Source: Reyranella sp. (GTDB taxonomy: Bacteria > Pseudomonadota > Alphaproteobacteria > Reyranellales > Reyranellaceae). Taken from it: DNA of 64,000 nucleotides. A program made the translations under genes and the position numbers. Location: contig NZ_SCUT01000059.1 of assembly GCF_004297265.1 (NCBI RefSeq), positions 1 through 64,000 on the forward strand, read 5' to 3'. Numbering within the stretch: the first letter of the stretch is position 1; each line of letters starts with the position of its first letter. The notes under the pieces are model-generated. The model did not search any database and was not told the DNA's origin. It saw nothing but the letters and a program-made list of their open reading frames with translations. Below are positions 1-8,831 of this stretch, one piece after another.

Positions 1-1
1 A

Positions 2-103
2 ACCATCGTGGCCCTCGAAACCGCTGCAGCAGGCGCCCTCCAAACCTTCAAACCAGCCGAATGCGCAAACTTCTTCGCCCACGCAGGCTATGGCTTCAAT
101 TAA
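2..103 (+). CDS. IS630-family transposase, C-terminal end (cut by window edge)
   Basis: Only the last 33 codons are inside the window, ending at TAA 101-103. The frame reads ...FKPAECANFFAHAGYGFN, which matches the tail typical of IS630/Tc1-type DDE transposases (PAECANYFANAGY). The catalytic DDE residues lie upstream of the window. No terminal inverted repeat was identified after the stop before the neighbouring RTX gene ends at 116. The recognition rests on about 15 conserved residues; the family call is fairly secure, but whether the element is intact cannot be judged. Confidence 0.72.
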   Translation, partial: TIVALETAAAGALQTFKPAECANFFAHAGYGFN

Positions 104-115
104 CGGGAATCTGCT

Positions 116-3100
116 CTAGGCGAACAGGAAGTCCGCGTTCGAAAGGCTCGCCGCCTGCACGCCGATCAGCGTGATCGAGCTGGTCGTGCCGCCACTGGTG
201 TAGAACAGCGTCGTCGAATTGTAACCGAGATTGCCGGGATCCCATTCGAAGGTCGTGAAATCGGAGTAGGAGTCGATCGCCGCGACTGCGGTGAAATCGA
301 GCTTCTCGCCGTTGGGATCGAAGGAGTGGATCGTGTCGGAGCCCCAGATGGTGGCGGTGTAGACATAGCGGTCGATGCCCGTCTCACCGATCATCGTGTC
401 GTTGCCGGCCCCTCCGGTCAGGATGTCGTTGCCGGTGCCGCCGGCGATATAGTCGTTGCCCAGACCGCCCGTCAGCGTGTCGTTGCCGCCCCAACCGTAG
501 AGGAAAGTGTTCACCGTGTTGCCGGCGCCGTTGAGATTGTCATTGCCCAGCACCGAGCCCTGCACCCATTCGATCGAAGCGGTCGTAAGATTCAGCGTCA
601 TACCCGTGTCGGACCAGACGAACAGAGAATCGAAGCCGGCCCCGCCGTCGATCACGCTGTCGCCGCCCAGTTCGATCAGGGAATCGTCGCCGCCCTGGCC
701 GCGCAGGATATCCGAGCCGCCATTGCCCAGCATGAGATCGGCACCGTTGCCGCCTTCCAGGGTGTCGGTGCCGTCGCCACCGTCGATATAATCGCCGAAG
801 GCCGAGCCGGTGAGCGTGTCGTTGCCGCCCATGCCGTAGATATAGACGGCGCTGGTCTGGCCCGCGGCGTTGAACGTGTCGGCGCCGGCATTTCCCTGCA
901 CCCATTCGATCGACGCCGCGCCCATGTTCAGCGTCACCGCCGCAGCGGTCTGCACGAAGGCGGAATCGAAGCCCGCACCGCCGCTGACGCCAACGTCTGT
1001 ACCGTCGATCAGCAGATAGTCCGCATCATCGCCGCCGGACAGCGTGTCGGCGCCGGCTCCGCCCACCAGCACGTCGCTGCCCGCGCCACCCGACAGGACG
1101 TCGGCGCCATCGCCGCCATCGAGCGTGTCGTTGCCGCCGGCCGCACTGACACTGTCATCGCCGGCGTTCGTGTAGATCACGTTTGCCAGGTCGGTGCCGG
1201 TCACGCTGTCGTTGCCTGCGCCGGTGATCAGATTCTCGAAATTGGTGAAGGCTTCGCCGCTATAGTTGGTAACGCCGGTCAACAGGTTGATCGTGTAGAG
1301 CCCGCCCCAGCTCGTCGTGTCGAGCGTGTCGATGCCGGCGCCGCCGTCGATCGCCTCGGCGGAATTGGTCAGTCCAGCAAAGATCATGTCGTCGCCGATG
1401 CCGCCGAGATAGGAGCCGTCGCCGTTCGAGCGGATCACGTCATTGCCGGCACCGCCATCGATCGTCAGCGTGCCGAAATGCGGTACGAGCCCCGCGGCCG
1501 AGATGATGTCGTTGCCGCCGAGCCCGGAGATGGTGAGTCGATCCCCCCCGGCGCCCGTCTCGAACTGGCTGATCGTCACGCCCGCGGGCAGCCCGCTCAC
1601 GGTCAGCAGCGCGCCTGAAGCGCCGCTCAGATCGATCATATTCGAGCCGCCGCTTGCGAACAGCGTCAGCGTATCGACCTGTGCGTCGCCCACCGCGCCC
1701 CCGGCGGTCGATGCGAGGTCGATCGCGAGCTGCGTCACATCGGTTCCGGAAAGGTCGTCGACCACGATGGTGTCGGCGCCGCCGAGCGCGGCGAACTGGA
1801 TTACTTCGGTATCGTTGAGGTCCATCGTGACGCTGGCGACGTCGCGGAAGAACGTGGCGCGCCCGCCATTCGGACTGATGGTGATGGTCTCGGCGACATT
1901 GGCGCCGTTGAAGCGCAGCGTGTCGCTGCCCGCCTGGCCTTCGATCGTGTCGTTGTCGTCGCCGGGGTTCCACACGAACAGGTCGTTGCCGCCGCCAAGC
2001 AGCGCGGTGTCGTTGCCGTCGCCGCCGCTGACGAGGTCGGCTCCGGTCGAGCCCACGATCGCATCGTTGCCGAGGCCGCCATTGACCGTCAGCGAGACCA
2101 GACCGGCGGCGAGCGTGCTCGCGTTGATCGCATCGTCACCGCCCAGCCCGTTGAGCGTCAGCCCGTCGTTCGCGCCTTCCGCCCCGGAGATCGAGACGGT
2201 CCAGGGCATCCCGGAGACGGACACGATCCCTGCGGACGACGACACCGTGATTGTATCGACCGCATTGGTGCTGTTGACGGTGACCGTGTCGGCCGTGCCA
2301 TCGCCGCCGCCGCCCGAAGCCTCAAGACGGAGATCGACGGTGGTGGCGTCGGTACCGCCCAGGTCGCCGACCACGATGTTGTCCGCGCCGCCGAGCGCAT
2401 CGAATCGGATCTTCTCGACGTCGTCGAGATCCATCGTCACCGCGGCCACGTCGCGGTTGAAGAGGACTCGACCGCCATTGGCGGAGATGTTGATGTTCTC
2501 GCTTGCATTCGAGCCGCCGAACCGCAGCTCGTCGGTGCCCGCCTGACCCTCGACGATATCGTTGCCGTCGCCGGGAGCCCATTCGAACATGTCGTCGCCG
2601 GCGCCGAGAAAGGCCGTGTCGTTGCCGTTGTCGCCGAACACCGTATCGTTGCCGTCGCCGCCCAGGATCGTGTCGGCACCCTGGCTGCCCAGGATCGTAT
2701 CGTTGCCGGCACCACCGTCGATCGTCAGTCTGATGACGCCCGCCGAAAGCGTCGTCGCCGCGATGCTGTCGTCGCCGCCCAGCCCGTTGACCACGAGCTG
2801 ATCGTTGGCACCTTCGGAGTTGGCCACCGCGACCGATGCCGCCAGGCCAGCGATGGTAAGGCCGGTGCCCGAGCCGGTGACGTCGATCGTGTTGGCGACA
2901 TTGGAGCCGTTGACGATGATCGTATCGGCCTGGGCGTCGCCGGCCGTCCCGCCGATCGTCGCCGCAAGATCGAGCACGATCCCGGTCGCGTCGGTCCCGG
3001 AAAGGTCGTTGACCGTAATCGTGTCGACGCCGCCCAGCGCGTTGAGCGTGAACGTCTCGACGTCGTTCACGTCCATCACGATATTGCCGACATTGCGCGT

Positions 3101-4051
3101 CAGCAGCAGGCGCGCGCCGTTGGCCGAGAGGGCGAGGAGCTCGTTGGCGGCGCTGGCGTTGAACACCAGCCTGTCGGTGCCGGCCTGGCCCTCGACGATG
3201 TCGGAGCCGTCGCCGGGATCCCATTGGAACACGTCGTCGCCGGCGCCGAGGAATGCGGTGTCGTTGCCCTGGTTGCCGTCGATGAAGTCGTTGCCATCGC
3301 CGCCGAGCAGGATGTCTGCGCCGTTGCCGCCGAGGATGGTGTCGTTGCCGGCGCCGCCGTCGACCGTGATGCTGATAAGGGCCGCCAGATTCCCGGCGGC
3401 GCTGAATGAGTCGTCGCCGCCGTTCATGTTGACGACGAGGCTCTCGGTGGTGCCGATGTCGAGGCTGAAGGGTGCCGGATCGACGCGATCGAAACGCACC
3501 CGCGTGCCGTTGGCGCTGGCGGTGAAGACCTCCGCGCCATTGCCGCCATTCACTTCGGCGATATCGCTGTCGGCACCGCCCTCGAACAGCTCGGTATCGT
3601 CACCGGGATTCCAGATCATCCGGTCGTTGCCTGCCTCGCCGAACAGCTGATCGTCGCCGTCGCCGCCGGCCATCGTGTCGTTGCCGTCACCGCCAAGCAA
3701 CACGTCGTTGCCGCCCCTGCCGAACAGCGTGTCGTTGCCGGCCTCGCCGGACAGCTGGTCGCCACCCGAGCCGCCGGTGAGCGTGTCGTTGCCCAGGCCG
3801 CCGAACAGCTCGGCCGCCGGCAGCGCGCCATTCGTCTCGTCGAGCGCAATGATGTCGTCGCCCGCGTCGCCCGCGACTTCGATGATGTCGGTGTTGGCGA
3901 TCGTCGCCGGCCCTCCGGTGACGGGGACGGCACCCCCATTGACGAGCAGCGTTCCTCCGGTGTTGCGCGAGACGGTCATACCCTCGCCGACGGTCGTGCC
4001 GAGGACGGTCAACTTGAATTGCGCCGGAGTGTAGGTTGCGGTGATGGGCAT
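116..4051 (-). CDS. Giant RTX-type calcium-binding repeat protein, probable type I secretion substrate
   Basis: A 1311-residue acidic protein made almost entirely of GGxGxDxL-type nonapeptide repeats that bind Ca2+ as parallel beta-rolls (for example GGLGNDTLTGG and GGDGNDTMAGG). Three homologous modules of about 210 residues each contain an FxWxPGDxxD...EGQAGxDxLxF block, then an NGxRxxxxRDV block, then an ALGGxDtIxVxDLxGTD block; a fourth, diverged copy is N-terminal. Two further units share an ASIEWVQG motif. The C-terminus (FDPNGEKLDF... ending ADFLFA) resembles the uncleaved secretion signal region of RTX exoproteins; no N-terminal signal peptide is seen. The start at 4051 (MPITATY) is preferred to the upstream in-frame ATG at 4165 because AGAAAGG sits just before it. 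No toxin or enzyme domain was recognised, and the type I secretion genes are not in the window. Confidence 0.88.
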   Translation of the reverse strand: MPITATYTPAQFKLTVLGTTVGEGMTVSRNTGGTLLVNGGAVPVTGGPATIANTDIIEVAGDAGDDIIALDETNGALPAAELFGGLGNDTLTGGSGGDQLSGEAGNDTLFGRGGNDVLLGGDGNDTMAGGDGDDQLFGEAGNDRMIWNPGDDTELFEGGADSDIAEVNGGNGAEVFTASANGTRVRFDRVDPAPFSLDIGTTESLVVNMNGGDDSFSAAGNLAALISITVDGGAGNDTILGGNGADILLGGDGNDFIDGNQGNDTAFLGAGDDVFQWDPGDGSDIVEGQAGTDRLVFNASAANELLALSANGARLLLTRNVGNIVMDVNDVETFTLNALGGVDTITVNDLSGTDATGIVLDLAATIGGTAGDAQADTIIVNGSNVANTIDVTGSGTGLTIAGLAASVAVANSEGANDQLVVNGLGGDDSIAATTLSAGVIRLTIDGGAGNDTILGSQGADTILGGDGNDTVFGDNGNDTAFLGAGDDMFEWAPGDGNDIVEGQAGTDELRFGGSNASENINISANGGRVLFNRDVAAVTMDLDDVEKIRFDALGGADNIVVGDLGGTDATTVDLRLEASGGGGDGTADTVTVNSTNAVDTITVSSSAGIVSVSGMPWTVSISGAEGANDGLTLNGLGGDDAINASTLAAGLVSLTVNGGLGNDAIVGSTGADLVSGGDGNDTALLGGGNDLFVWNPGDDNDTIEGQAGSDTLRFNGANVAETITISPNGGRATFFRDVASVTMDLNDTEVIQFAALGGADTIVVDDLSGTDVTQLAIDLASTAGGAVGDAQVDTLTLFASGGSNMIDLSGASGALLTVSGLPAGVTISQFETGAGGDRLTISGLGGNDIISAAGLVPHFGTLTIDGGAGNDVIRSNGDGSYLGGIGDDMIFAGLTNSAEAIDGGAGIDTLDTTSWGGLYTINLLTGVTNYSGEAFTNFENLITGAGNDSVTGTDLANVIYTNAGDDSVSAAGGNDTLDGGDGADVLSGGAGSDVLVGGAGADTLSGGDDADYLLIDGTDVGVSGGAGFDSAFVQTAAAVTLNMGAASIEWVQGNAGADTFNAAGQTSAVYIYGMGGNDTLTGSAFGDYIDGGDGTDTLEGGNGADLMLGNGGSDILRGQGGDDSLIELGGDSVIDGGAGFDSLFVWSDTGMTLNLTTASIEWVQGSVLGNDNLNGAGNTVNTFLYGWGGNDTLTGGLGNDYIAGGTGNDILTGGAGNDTMIGETGIDRYVYTATIWGSDTIHSFDPNGEKLDFTAVAAIDSYSDFTTFEWDPGNLGYNSTTLFYTSGGTTSSITLIGVQAASLSNADFLFA

Positions 4052-4219
4052 ATTGTTGGCCTTTCTGCATAAGTGTGCCGACCAGAGAACACTCGCTTGA
4101 GCAGTCGCCTCAGCGCTCATGATTGCACAACGCACGAAGGGGTTCATTCGGCTTGTCAGCTTCATGGTGCCTTGTTGGCGCCATTATTTTGGTGGCCGCT
4201 CCGCCTTGCAGCAGAATGC

Positions 4220-4246
4220 ATTGCATTCGTTCGTCACACTTCCCCC
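4220..4246 (+). repeat. 27-bp direct repeat, left copy
   Basis: ATTGCATTCGTT-N-GTCACACTTCCCCC, matching the copy at 6733-6759 with one mismatch. The left end overlaps a 15-base palindrome, GAATGCA-T-TGCATTC (4214-4228). The site lies 169 bases upstream of the RTX start on the minus strand and 372 bases upstream of the SGNH-like gene on the plus strand, so it could be a shared operator. It could equally be a boundary repeat of an inserted segment. Confidence 0.75.
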
Positions 4247-4379
4247 AAACAGGACCCCGCCAACATCGCGCGGGGGCCCTTGGAAGACACGACCACCAGC
4301 GCACGCAAGCCGCGCGCACCCAGGACAGCAGAAGACAAAGCCACCTCGGGGGCTGACCGCGGAGGATGGCCCGACTGGG

Positions 4380-4489
4380 CCGGCCGAAGTCATTATCGCC
4401 AAGCAGCGCCACGGTCCGACAAGCACGGCAACCTCGCCTTCAACGGCGCGTTCGACTGCCGACAAGAATATCAAACTGTGGAAGGGTAA
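4380..4489 (+). pseudogene. dnaB: Remnant of the 3' end of replicative helicase gene dnaB
   Basis: From 4380 the frame reads PAEVIIAKQRHGPT, the hallmark C-terminal motif of DnaB (AEVIIAKQRHGPTGTV). After about 4428 the match continues in another frame as NLAFNGAF and ends at TAA 4487-4489. The expected HGPTGTVNLAF is restored by adding one base near 4427, so a single-base deletion is inferred. Nothing resembling the rest of DnaB (Walker A, N-terminal domain) is present upstream. The piece is about 110 bases in the otherwise gene-free 4052-4618 interval, and is best read as debris from a past rearrangement or partial duplication. Confidence 0.7.
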
Positions 4490-4618
4490 TGGGGCCGGGC
4501 CGGTACACTCTTTGCAAGAGCGACCTCTGGCGGCACTTCCCTCGGCTGCTATGCTGACATTGCAGAGGCGAACTTGGCGATGTATTGGTGACCGCTCGAT
4601 ATTTGTGGATTTTTGTCG

Positions 4619-5536
4619 ATGACCACAACTCTCATGCTTCTTGGCCACAGCCACATGCACTGTATCATCCGTGCTCTGAGGGTGCAGGACTTGTCGAAAA
4701 ATCTCAAGTGGAGTTGCTTAAATCCGAAACAATTGGAGAGGAGCGTTCGCGGAGAGAGCGATGCTCTGACACTGCCGGAAATTCAAAAACTTGTGGAAAG
4801 AGAGATCGTTGACGAGGTCCGAAAGATTGGCGAACTGGAGCGCGAGCTGGAGCCGGAACAAGTACCTGAATTCGTCAAGCAGAAGGACATTGACGTGGTA
4901 CTTTGTTTGCGCGGGGAGCACTATGCGCAGCACGGCTTGACGCAGACGAATCCTCCGTACGATTTCGTCTTACCTGGATACGAAACTCTTCCATTCGAAG
5001 CCGGCGCCCAGATCGTTCCTTACAAGGCTGTCTATGAGCACTACGAGAGGATATTGAGATCAACTCTTGATCAGATCAGCCAGTACCACACGCTGTTCCA
5101 GCATAATTTGTATCATCTGGAGATTCCTCCGCCCTACGAGGACAACGACTACATGTCGAAACATCTGCATACCTATCTGGCCAGGGCGCATCCGAGCGGC
5201 TTTCAAATCGCATCGCCGACTTTGCGCTTCAAGCTGTGGCGTATCTGCAGTGATATTTACCGACACAAGTGCGAGTCGTTGGGCATCAAATATGTGCCGG
5301 TTCCTTCCGAGACAATGGTTGATGGTCGATACTTGGCCCCGACCTACTTCGACGACGGATTTCATGGGAACCGGTCGTATGGGAAACAGGTTGTCCAGAA
5401 TTTTATATTGAAGGTGAAGTCGCAGCCGGCTCGGGCTAGCACTTCATGGGAGACCAAAGTCCCGCATGGCACCTCAAAATCGAGCGCCGCTGCTGCTCGA
5501 AAGCTACAGGGAGGCTCGTTAAGTGACCAACGTTGA
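4619..5536 (+). CDS. SGNH-hydrolase-like protein, probable surface polysaccharide modification
   Basis: A 305-residue protein opening with LMLLGHSHMHC, which resembles block I of SGNH-fold proteins although the usual Ser is replaced by a GHSH arrangement. Near residue 245 is DDGFHGNRSYG, resembling the D-x-x-H block V of GSCFA/SGNH enzymes. The middle has an acidic helical stretch (residues 55-90). ATG 4619 is chosen; an in-frame TTG lies two codons upstream, and the ribosome site is weak. The last 14 bases overlap the GSCFA gene, implying translational coupling. Base composition is less G+C-rich than most of the window. Related SGNH proteins acylate or deacylate exopolysaccharides; here that role is inference. 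Confidence 0.72.
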   Translation: MTTTLMLLGHSHMHCIIRALRVQDLSKNLKWSCLNPKQLERSVRGESDALTLPEIQKLVEREIVDEVRKIGELERELEPEQVPEFVKQKDIDVVLCLRGEHYAQHGLTQTNPPYDFVLPGYETLPFEAGAQIVPYKAVYEHYERILRSTLDQISQYHTLFQHNLYHLEIPPPYEDNDYMSKHLHTYLARAHPSGFQIASPTLRFKLWRICSDIYRHKCESLGIKYVPVPSETMVDGRYLAPTYFDDGFHGNRSYGKQVVQNFILKVKSQPARASTSWETKVPHGTSKSSAAAARKLQGGSLSDQR

Positions 5537-6662
5537 GGCTGCACCCACTTCATCCGATCCGGTTGTTCGCAAAGCGAAGACTCCATACCACATGCAACCG
5601 CCTACGGCCTTTTGGCGTAGGTCGGTAGCGGAAGTTGCGCCGGGCGAGGTGGATCCGGTTGTCGGGTGGAAGCTCAAGATTGGACGCGACACGAAAGTAG
5701 CGACGGCCGGCAGCTGTTTCGCCCAGCATATCGCTCGGCGCTTGAGGTCAAGTGGATACCACTATTTTGTCTCCGAGCAACCGCCGATCAAATTCGGTCC
5801 CGAGATCACTACCAGTTTCAATTACGGCACATTCAGCGCCAGGTACGGCAATATCTACACGTCGCGCCAATTGCTCCAGCTTATCCAACGAGCGTACGGC
5901 CTGTTTAAGCCGGTGGACGATATGTGGACGGCCGCAGATGGCTCGATCATCGACCCATATCGACCCACCATCCAGCCGGGCGGTTTCCCAACGTTGGCCG
6001 AGTTCAAACTCAGTCGTGAGCAGCATCTGGCGGCTGTTCGTCGAATGTTCGAGGAACTCGACGTCTTTGTATTTACACTGGGCTTGACGGAGTGTTGGAC
6101 GAACGTTGAAGACGGCGCCGCATATCCAATATGTCCCGGCGCCTCTGGCGGCACTTTCGATCCTAAGCTGCACAAGTTCGTAAACCTCGATGTCGCCGAT
6201 GTATGTGCAGACATGAAAGGGTTCGCCGAGCTTTTGCGTCGGGTCAATCCCAACTCCAAGATCATGCTGACCGTGTCGCCTGTTCCGTTAGTTGCCACGG
6301 CGGAGGCCGCCCATGTGCTGACCGCTACGACTTACTCCAAGTCGGTTTTGAGAGTGGCGGCTCAGACTCTCGCCAATCAGCTGCCAGAGGTACACTATTT
6401 CCCCTCTTATGAGATCATCACTGGCCCTCACGCTCGTGGCGCCTACTATGCGGAAGATGCTCGCGAGGTTGTGGAGGACGGAGTCGCCCACGTGATGCGC
6501 ACTTTCTTTGCGCATGCGACGAGTGACGGGACAACCTCGGCCTCCGACACCGGTGGACCTGCGGCGCAAAAAGTCGCGAACAGGGCAGAGCGACGTCGCA
6601 TCCGGCAGATGCGCAGGCTGTTTGAGGTCATCTGCGATGAGAAGCTCCTGGATTCTAACTAA
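5523..6662 (+). CDS. GSCFA-domain protein
   Basis: A 379-residue protein with the family-defining AGSCFAQHIA motif at about residues 62-71, then VFTLGLTECW near 185 and FPSYEIITG near 300, all characteristic of the GSCFA family (PF08885), an SGNH-like fold linked to capsule or exopolysaccharide loci. The GTG start at 5523 is supported by AGGGAGG about 8 bases upstream and overlaps the preceding gene. The C-terminal 50 residues leave the domain and end in a basic ERRRIRQMRR stretch; a similar Arg-rich stretch opens the small protein at 7886. No signal peptide is seen, so action on cytoplasmic glycan precursors or acyl chains is possible. The exact substrate is unknown. Confidence 0.85.
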   Translation: MTNVEAAPTSSDPVVRKAKTPYHMQPPTAFWRRSVAEVAPGEVDPVVGWKLKIGRDTKVATAGSCFAQHIARRLRSSGYHYFVSEQPPIKFGPEITTSFNYGTFSARYGNIYTSRQLLQLIQRAYGLFKPVDDMWTAADGSIIDPYRPTIQPGGFPTLAEFKLSREQHLAAVRRMFEELDVFVFTLGLTECWTNVEDGAAYPICPGASGGTFDPKLHKFVNLDVADVCADMKGFAELLRRVNPNSKIMLTVSPVPLVATAEAAHVLTATTYSKSVLRVAAQTLANQLPEVHYFPSYEIITGPHARGAYYAEDAREVVEDGVAHVMRTFFAHATSDGTTSASDTGGPAAQKVANRAERRRIRQMRRLFEVICDEKLLDSN

Positions 6663-7018
6663 TGAAGGGCGAAAGCAGTAGCAGTTGCTGCAGATCGGTG
6701 GCCGCGATCTTGGGTAATGTCGATTACGACTGATTGCATTCGTTAGTCACACTTCCCCCTAGTCGGAAACAGTCATCGATTAATTGGGGGGCCTCATGGC
6801 AATAGCGGAAAGGCGTCGCGCGAAGAAGCGCGACAGCGTCAACCGGGCTGATCGCGTTCAGGCTACGCTGGGGCGCCATGGATCCGCATGATCCCGCAGG
6901 AATGTGACCCGAACAGTACGAGGCCGCGGAGCGCATGAGGGCGCTCCAGGCAGGCTTGCCAGATCACATCTATCTGGCTGTGGCCCCGCAGCGGTGCGCA
7001 ATGCGCCGCGTAGCATGA
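6663..7018 (+). other. 356-bp gene-poor interval, possible gene remnant
   Basis: The interval separates two convergent genes. It holds the right 27-bp repeat (6733-6759). Downstream, a plus-strand frame reads MDPHDPAGM, stop, then PEQYEAAERMRAL and AGLPDHIYLAVAP before a second stop near 7014, which looks like coding sequence interrupted by a nonsense codon. I do not recognise a family. No convincing terminator was found. Confidence 0.3.
6733..6759 (+). repeat. 27-bp direct repeat, right copy
   Basis: Same sequence and orientation as 4220-4246, with A in place of C at one position. The copies are 2,513 bases apart and enclose the dnaB remnant and the SGNH/GSCFA pair. This copy lacks the extra palindrome found at the left one and is not immediately upstream of any intact gene. 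Confidence 0.75.
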
Positions 7019-7720
7019 TTATTTTATCAGTAGAGAGTCCAGAGCCTCATATCCCTTGGCAGACAAGTGGAGCTTGTCCACCTTGAAACTGGTGCATTGA
7101 TCCGTGCAATTCAGCACTCCATCGGGGTCAATGTAGCGACTGTATTTCAGTTGTTCTCGAACGATGTCGTTCGTTTCACGCCGCGCCGTGTCCAACGATG
7201 GGTTGTCGCGGCGAACGGGAATTCCAATCACGGCCAGGTCCGCATCGGGCCAGAGGACGTGCATACGCTCACTCGCCGCCAGGATCCCTGCTGCGATGGC
7301 ACAAGGAGTGTTGCCCGCGCCCAGGTTGTTCGTGCCAATCAAGAGGAAGACCCGCTTGGGCTGTACTTTTCCAGCTTCTGGTTGATCGAGGCGCCACAGG
7401 ACATTCTGGACGCGATCTCCGGAAACGCCAAACTTGGTGACCGACCGAGGCGGGACGGGCCATTGTACAATGAGCGAGTCGCCGATCAGAAGCGTGTCCA
7501 CTTGCCCACGGGGCAGCGCCGCCAGGGCCCGGAGCGACGTTTGCACTGACGAGACGGTTTGGCGGGGAGATGGCGAGGTGGTGATTGTCGTTTCCGCCCG
7601 ATCGCAGGCGTACGCGGCGCTGGCCGTCCACGTGAATGCAGACAGAAATAGCGAAGCGGCCATATTGCCAAGGAACACCTTCCGTGGGCCACGACCCTGG
7701 CAAGCGTCCCGTGTGCTCAT
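7019..7720 (-). CDS. Secreted SGNH/GDSL-type esterase
   Basis: A 233-residue protein with the main SGNH blocks visible: LLIGDSLIVQW (nucleophile Ser in GDSL-like block I, near residue 80), LIGTNNLG (block III, Asn) and DKLHLSAKGY (block V, Asp and His near the C-terminus). The N-terminus MSTRDACQGRGPRK is followed by a hydrophobic stretch ending in ASAAYA, a likely Sec signal peptide with export to the periplasm or outside. ATG 7720 is chosen for this reason; a longer frame starts with TTG at 7792. Likely substrates are acyl groups on glycans or lipids. It is convergent with the GSCFA gene, and this second SGNH-type protein supports a surface-glycan theme. Confidence 0.85.
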   Translation of the reverse strand: MSTRDACQGRGPRKVFLGNMAASLFLSAFTWTASAAYACDRAETTITTSPSPRQTVSSVQTSLRALAALPRGQVDTLLIGDSLIVQWPVPPRSVTKFGVSGDRVQNVLWRLDQPEAGKVQPKRVFLLIGTNNLGAGNTPCAIAAGILAASERMHVLWPDADLAVIGIPVRRDNPSLDTARRETNDIVREQLKYSRYIDPDGVLNCTDQCTSFKVDKLHLSAKGYEALDSLLIK

Positions 7721-7885
7721 ATCCCTGTTCCTGAAAGAAGCTGCCGATTTTTCACAGCCACCCTCATGCGACCAGAGCGTTTTCTCCTTCAACGACGCCC
7801 TGCTGCCGTTTGACGGCAGGTACTTTTCTTATGTTGGGAATTCACCATATGTGAAGCTGAAACACAACAGGCGCGGGATTAATCG

Positions 7886-8158
7886 ATGACAGACCAGCCG
7901 GATACGGAGGATCCACGCTTGGCTGAGCGCCGTCGGCGCAGAGCTGAGAGGAAGCGCATACGGAGGTTAGAGATGGCCCAATCGTCCTCGGTGCTCGAGA
8001 AGGCTGCGTCCCGTCCGCTGGCACGCTCACTGGGCGCGATCACTGGCTCATCAGCCCCTCTTGGACCATTCGGCAAATATGTAGGCGATATCGCCGCCAG
8101 GATGGCAGTCGGACACATTCTGCGGCTGATCGTCAAAGTGCTCGCGCGCCGCATCTGA
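7886..8158 (+). CDS. Small basic protein of unknown function
   Basis: A 90-residue protein with a very Arg-rich N-terminal third (ERRRRRAERKRIRRLE) and a C-terminal 40 residues rich in Gly, Ala and Leu ending in VGHILRLIVKVLARRI, which could be an amphipathic membrane-associating helix. ATG 7886 follows GCGGGA by about 9 bases. It resembles no family I can name; the Arg-rich segment recalls the C-terminal tail of the GSCFA protein upstream. Its promoter region is shared with the divergent esterase gene. Confidence 0.55.
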   Translation: MTDQPDTEDPRLAERRRRRAERKRIRRLEMAQSSSVLEKAASRPLARSLGAITGSSAPLGPFGKYVGDIAARMAVGHILRLIVKVLARRI

Positions 8159-8268
8159 ACGATTGCCCGGGTCCCGCTGGCGAACGCCCTTCGTCCGAAG
8201 GGACGACGGGCTGTTGCACGGCCTGGCGACTTTGACGCGACGGCGCCGCAGAGGCGTCCGGTGCCAGA

Positions 8269-8724
8269 ATGGCGGAAGCGGGCAGAAGCGCAGCGGCGAC
8301 GGACTGGTATGTCGGGAATGCGCCCCCGGGATGGGTGCCGCGCTACGACTCCAACGACCCGGACCGCGAGAGCTGCCGTATGACTCGTGCGCGGCATGCA
8401 TTGCGACCGCAGTGCTATGCGGCTGGCTCGTGTGTCCTGCACGGTACGTGGGGACGGATGAGGCACATGGAAGCCGGCAAACCGCGGCTCGGTCGCTTCC
8501 CGCAGGAAGATGTCGTGCCGTACGACAACTATTGGATCGCCGAATGCCTCTATCGCGAACTGTCCGACGATTGGTCTGCTCTTGCGCTCAACGCGGAGGA
8601 CCAGCTCTCTCCTGCCGCAGGTTGGCTCTTCTGTCGGCGAGAGATAGCTCGCATGTCCCACCGCTCGCTTGTTTCATCGCATGCGCTGGCGCATGAAACC
8701 TTCCGCGTGCAGCTCGATCTTTGA
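8269..8724 (+). CDS. Hypothetical protein, uncertain
   Basis: A 151-codon frame with reasonably G+C-rich third positions in its second half and compositionally protein-like segments (VVPYDNYWIAECLYRELSDDW). The ribosome site is weak, and an overlapping frame (8163-8696) is also open, so coding status is doubtful. Four Cys residues are present but form no motif I recognise. If real, it belongs to the same lower-G+C patch as its neighbours. Confidence 0.38.
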   Translation: MAEAGRSAAATDWYVGNAPPGWVPRYDSNDPDRESCRMTRARHALRPQCYAAGSCVLHGTWGRMRHMEAGKPRLGRFPQEDVVPYDNYWIAECLYRELSDDWSALALNAEDQLSPAAGWLFCRREIARMSHRSLVSSHALAHETFRVQLDL

Positions 8725-8831
8725 CAAAGCTATCCATTGGCCCGCGGCTCGAATCCCCGCATCTTGGACGACGCGAGGACGGCGGATATTGGATCGGCCG
8801 ATCAGCTTTTCCGCGAGATCGGGAGGACACT

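Noticed and set aside
116-4051. Regularly spaced short repeats resembling a CRISPR array or satellite
   Set aside because: The repeats are degenerate, in frame and encode Ca2+-binding nonapeptides; no unique spacers of constant length.
8163-8696. 177-codon frame overlapping the uncertain gene at 8269
   Set aside because: Arg/Cys-rich composition and lack of a ribosome site suggest a shadow; the 8269 frame is the better, though still weak, candidate.
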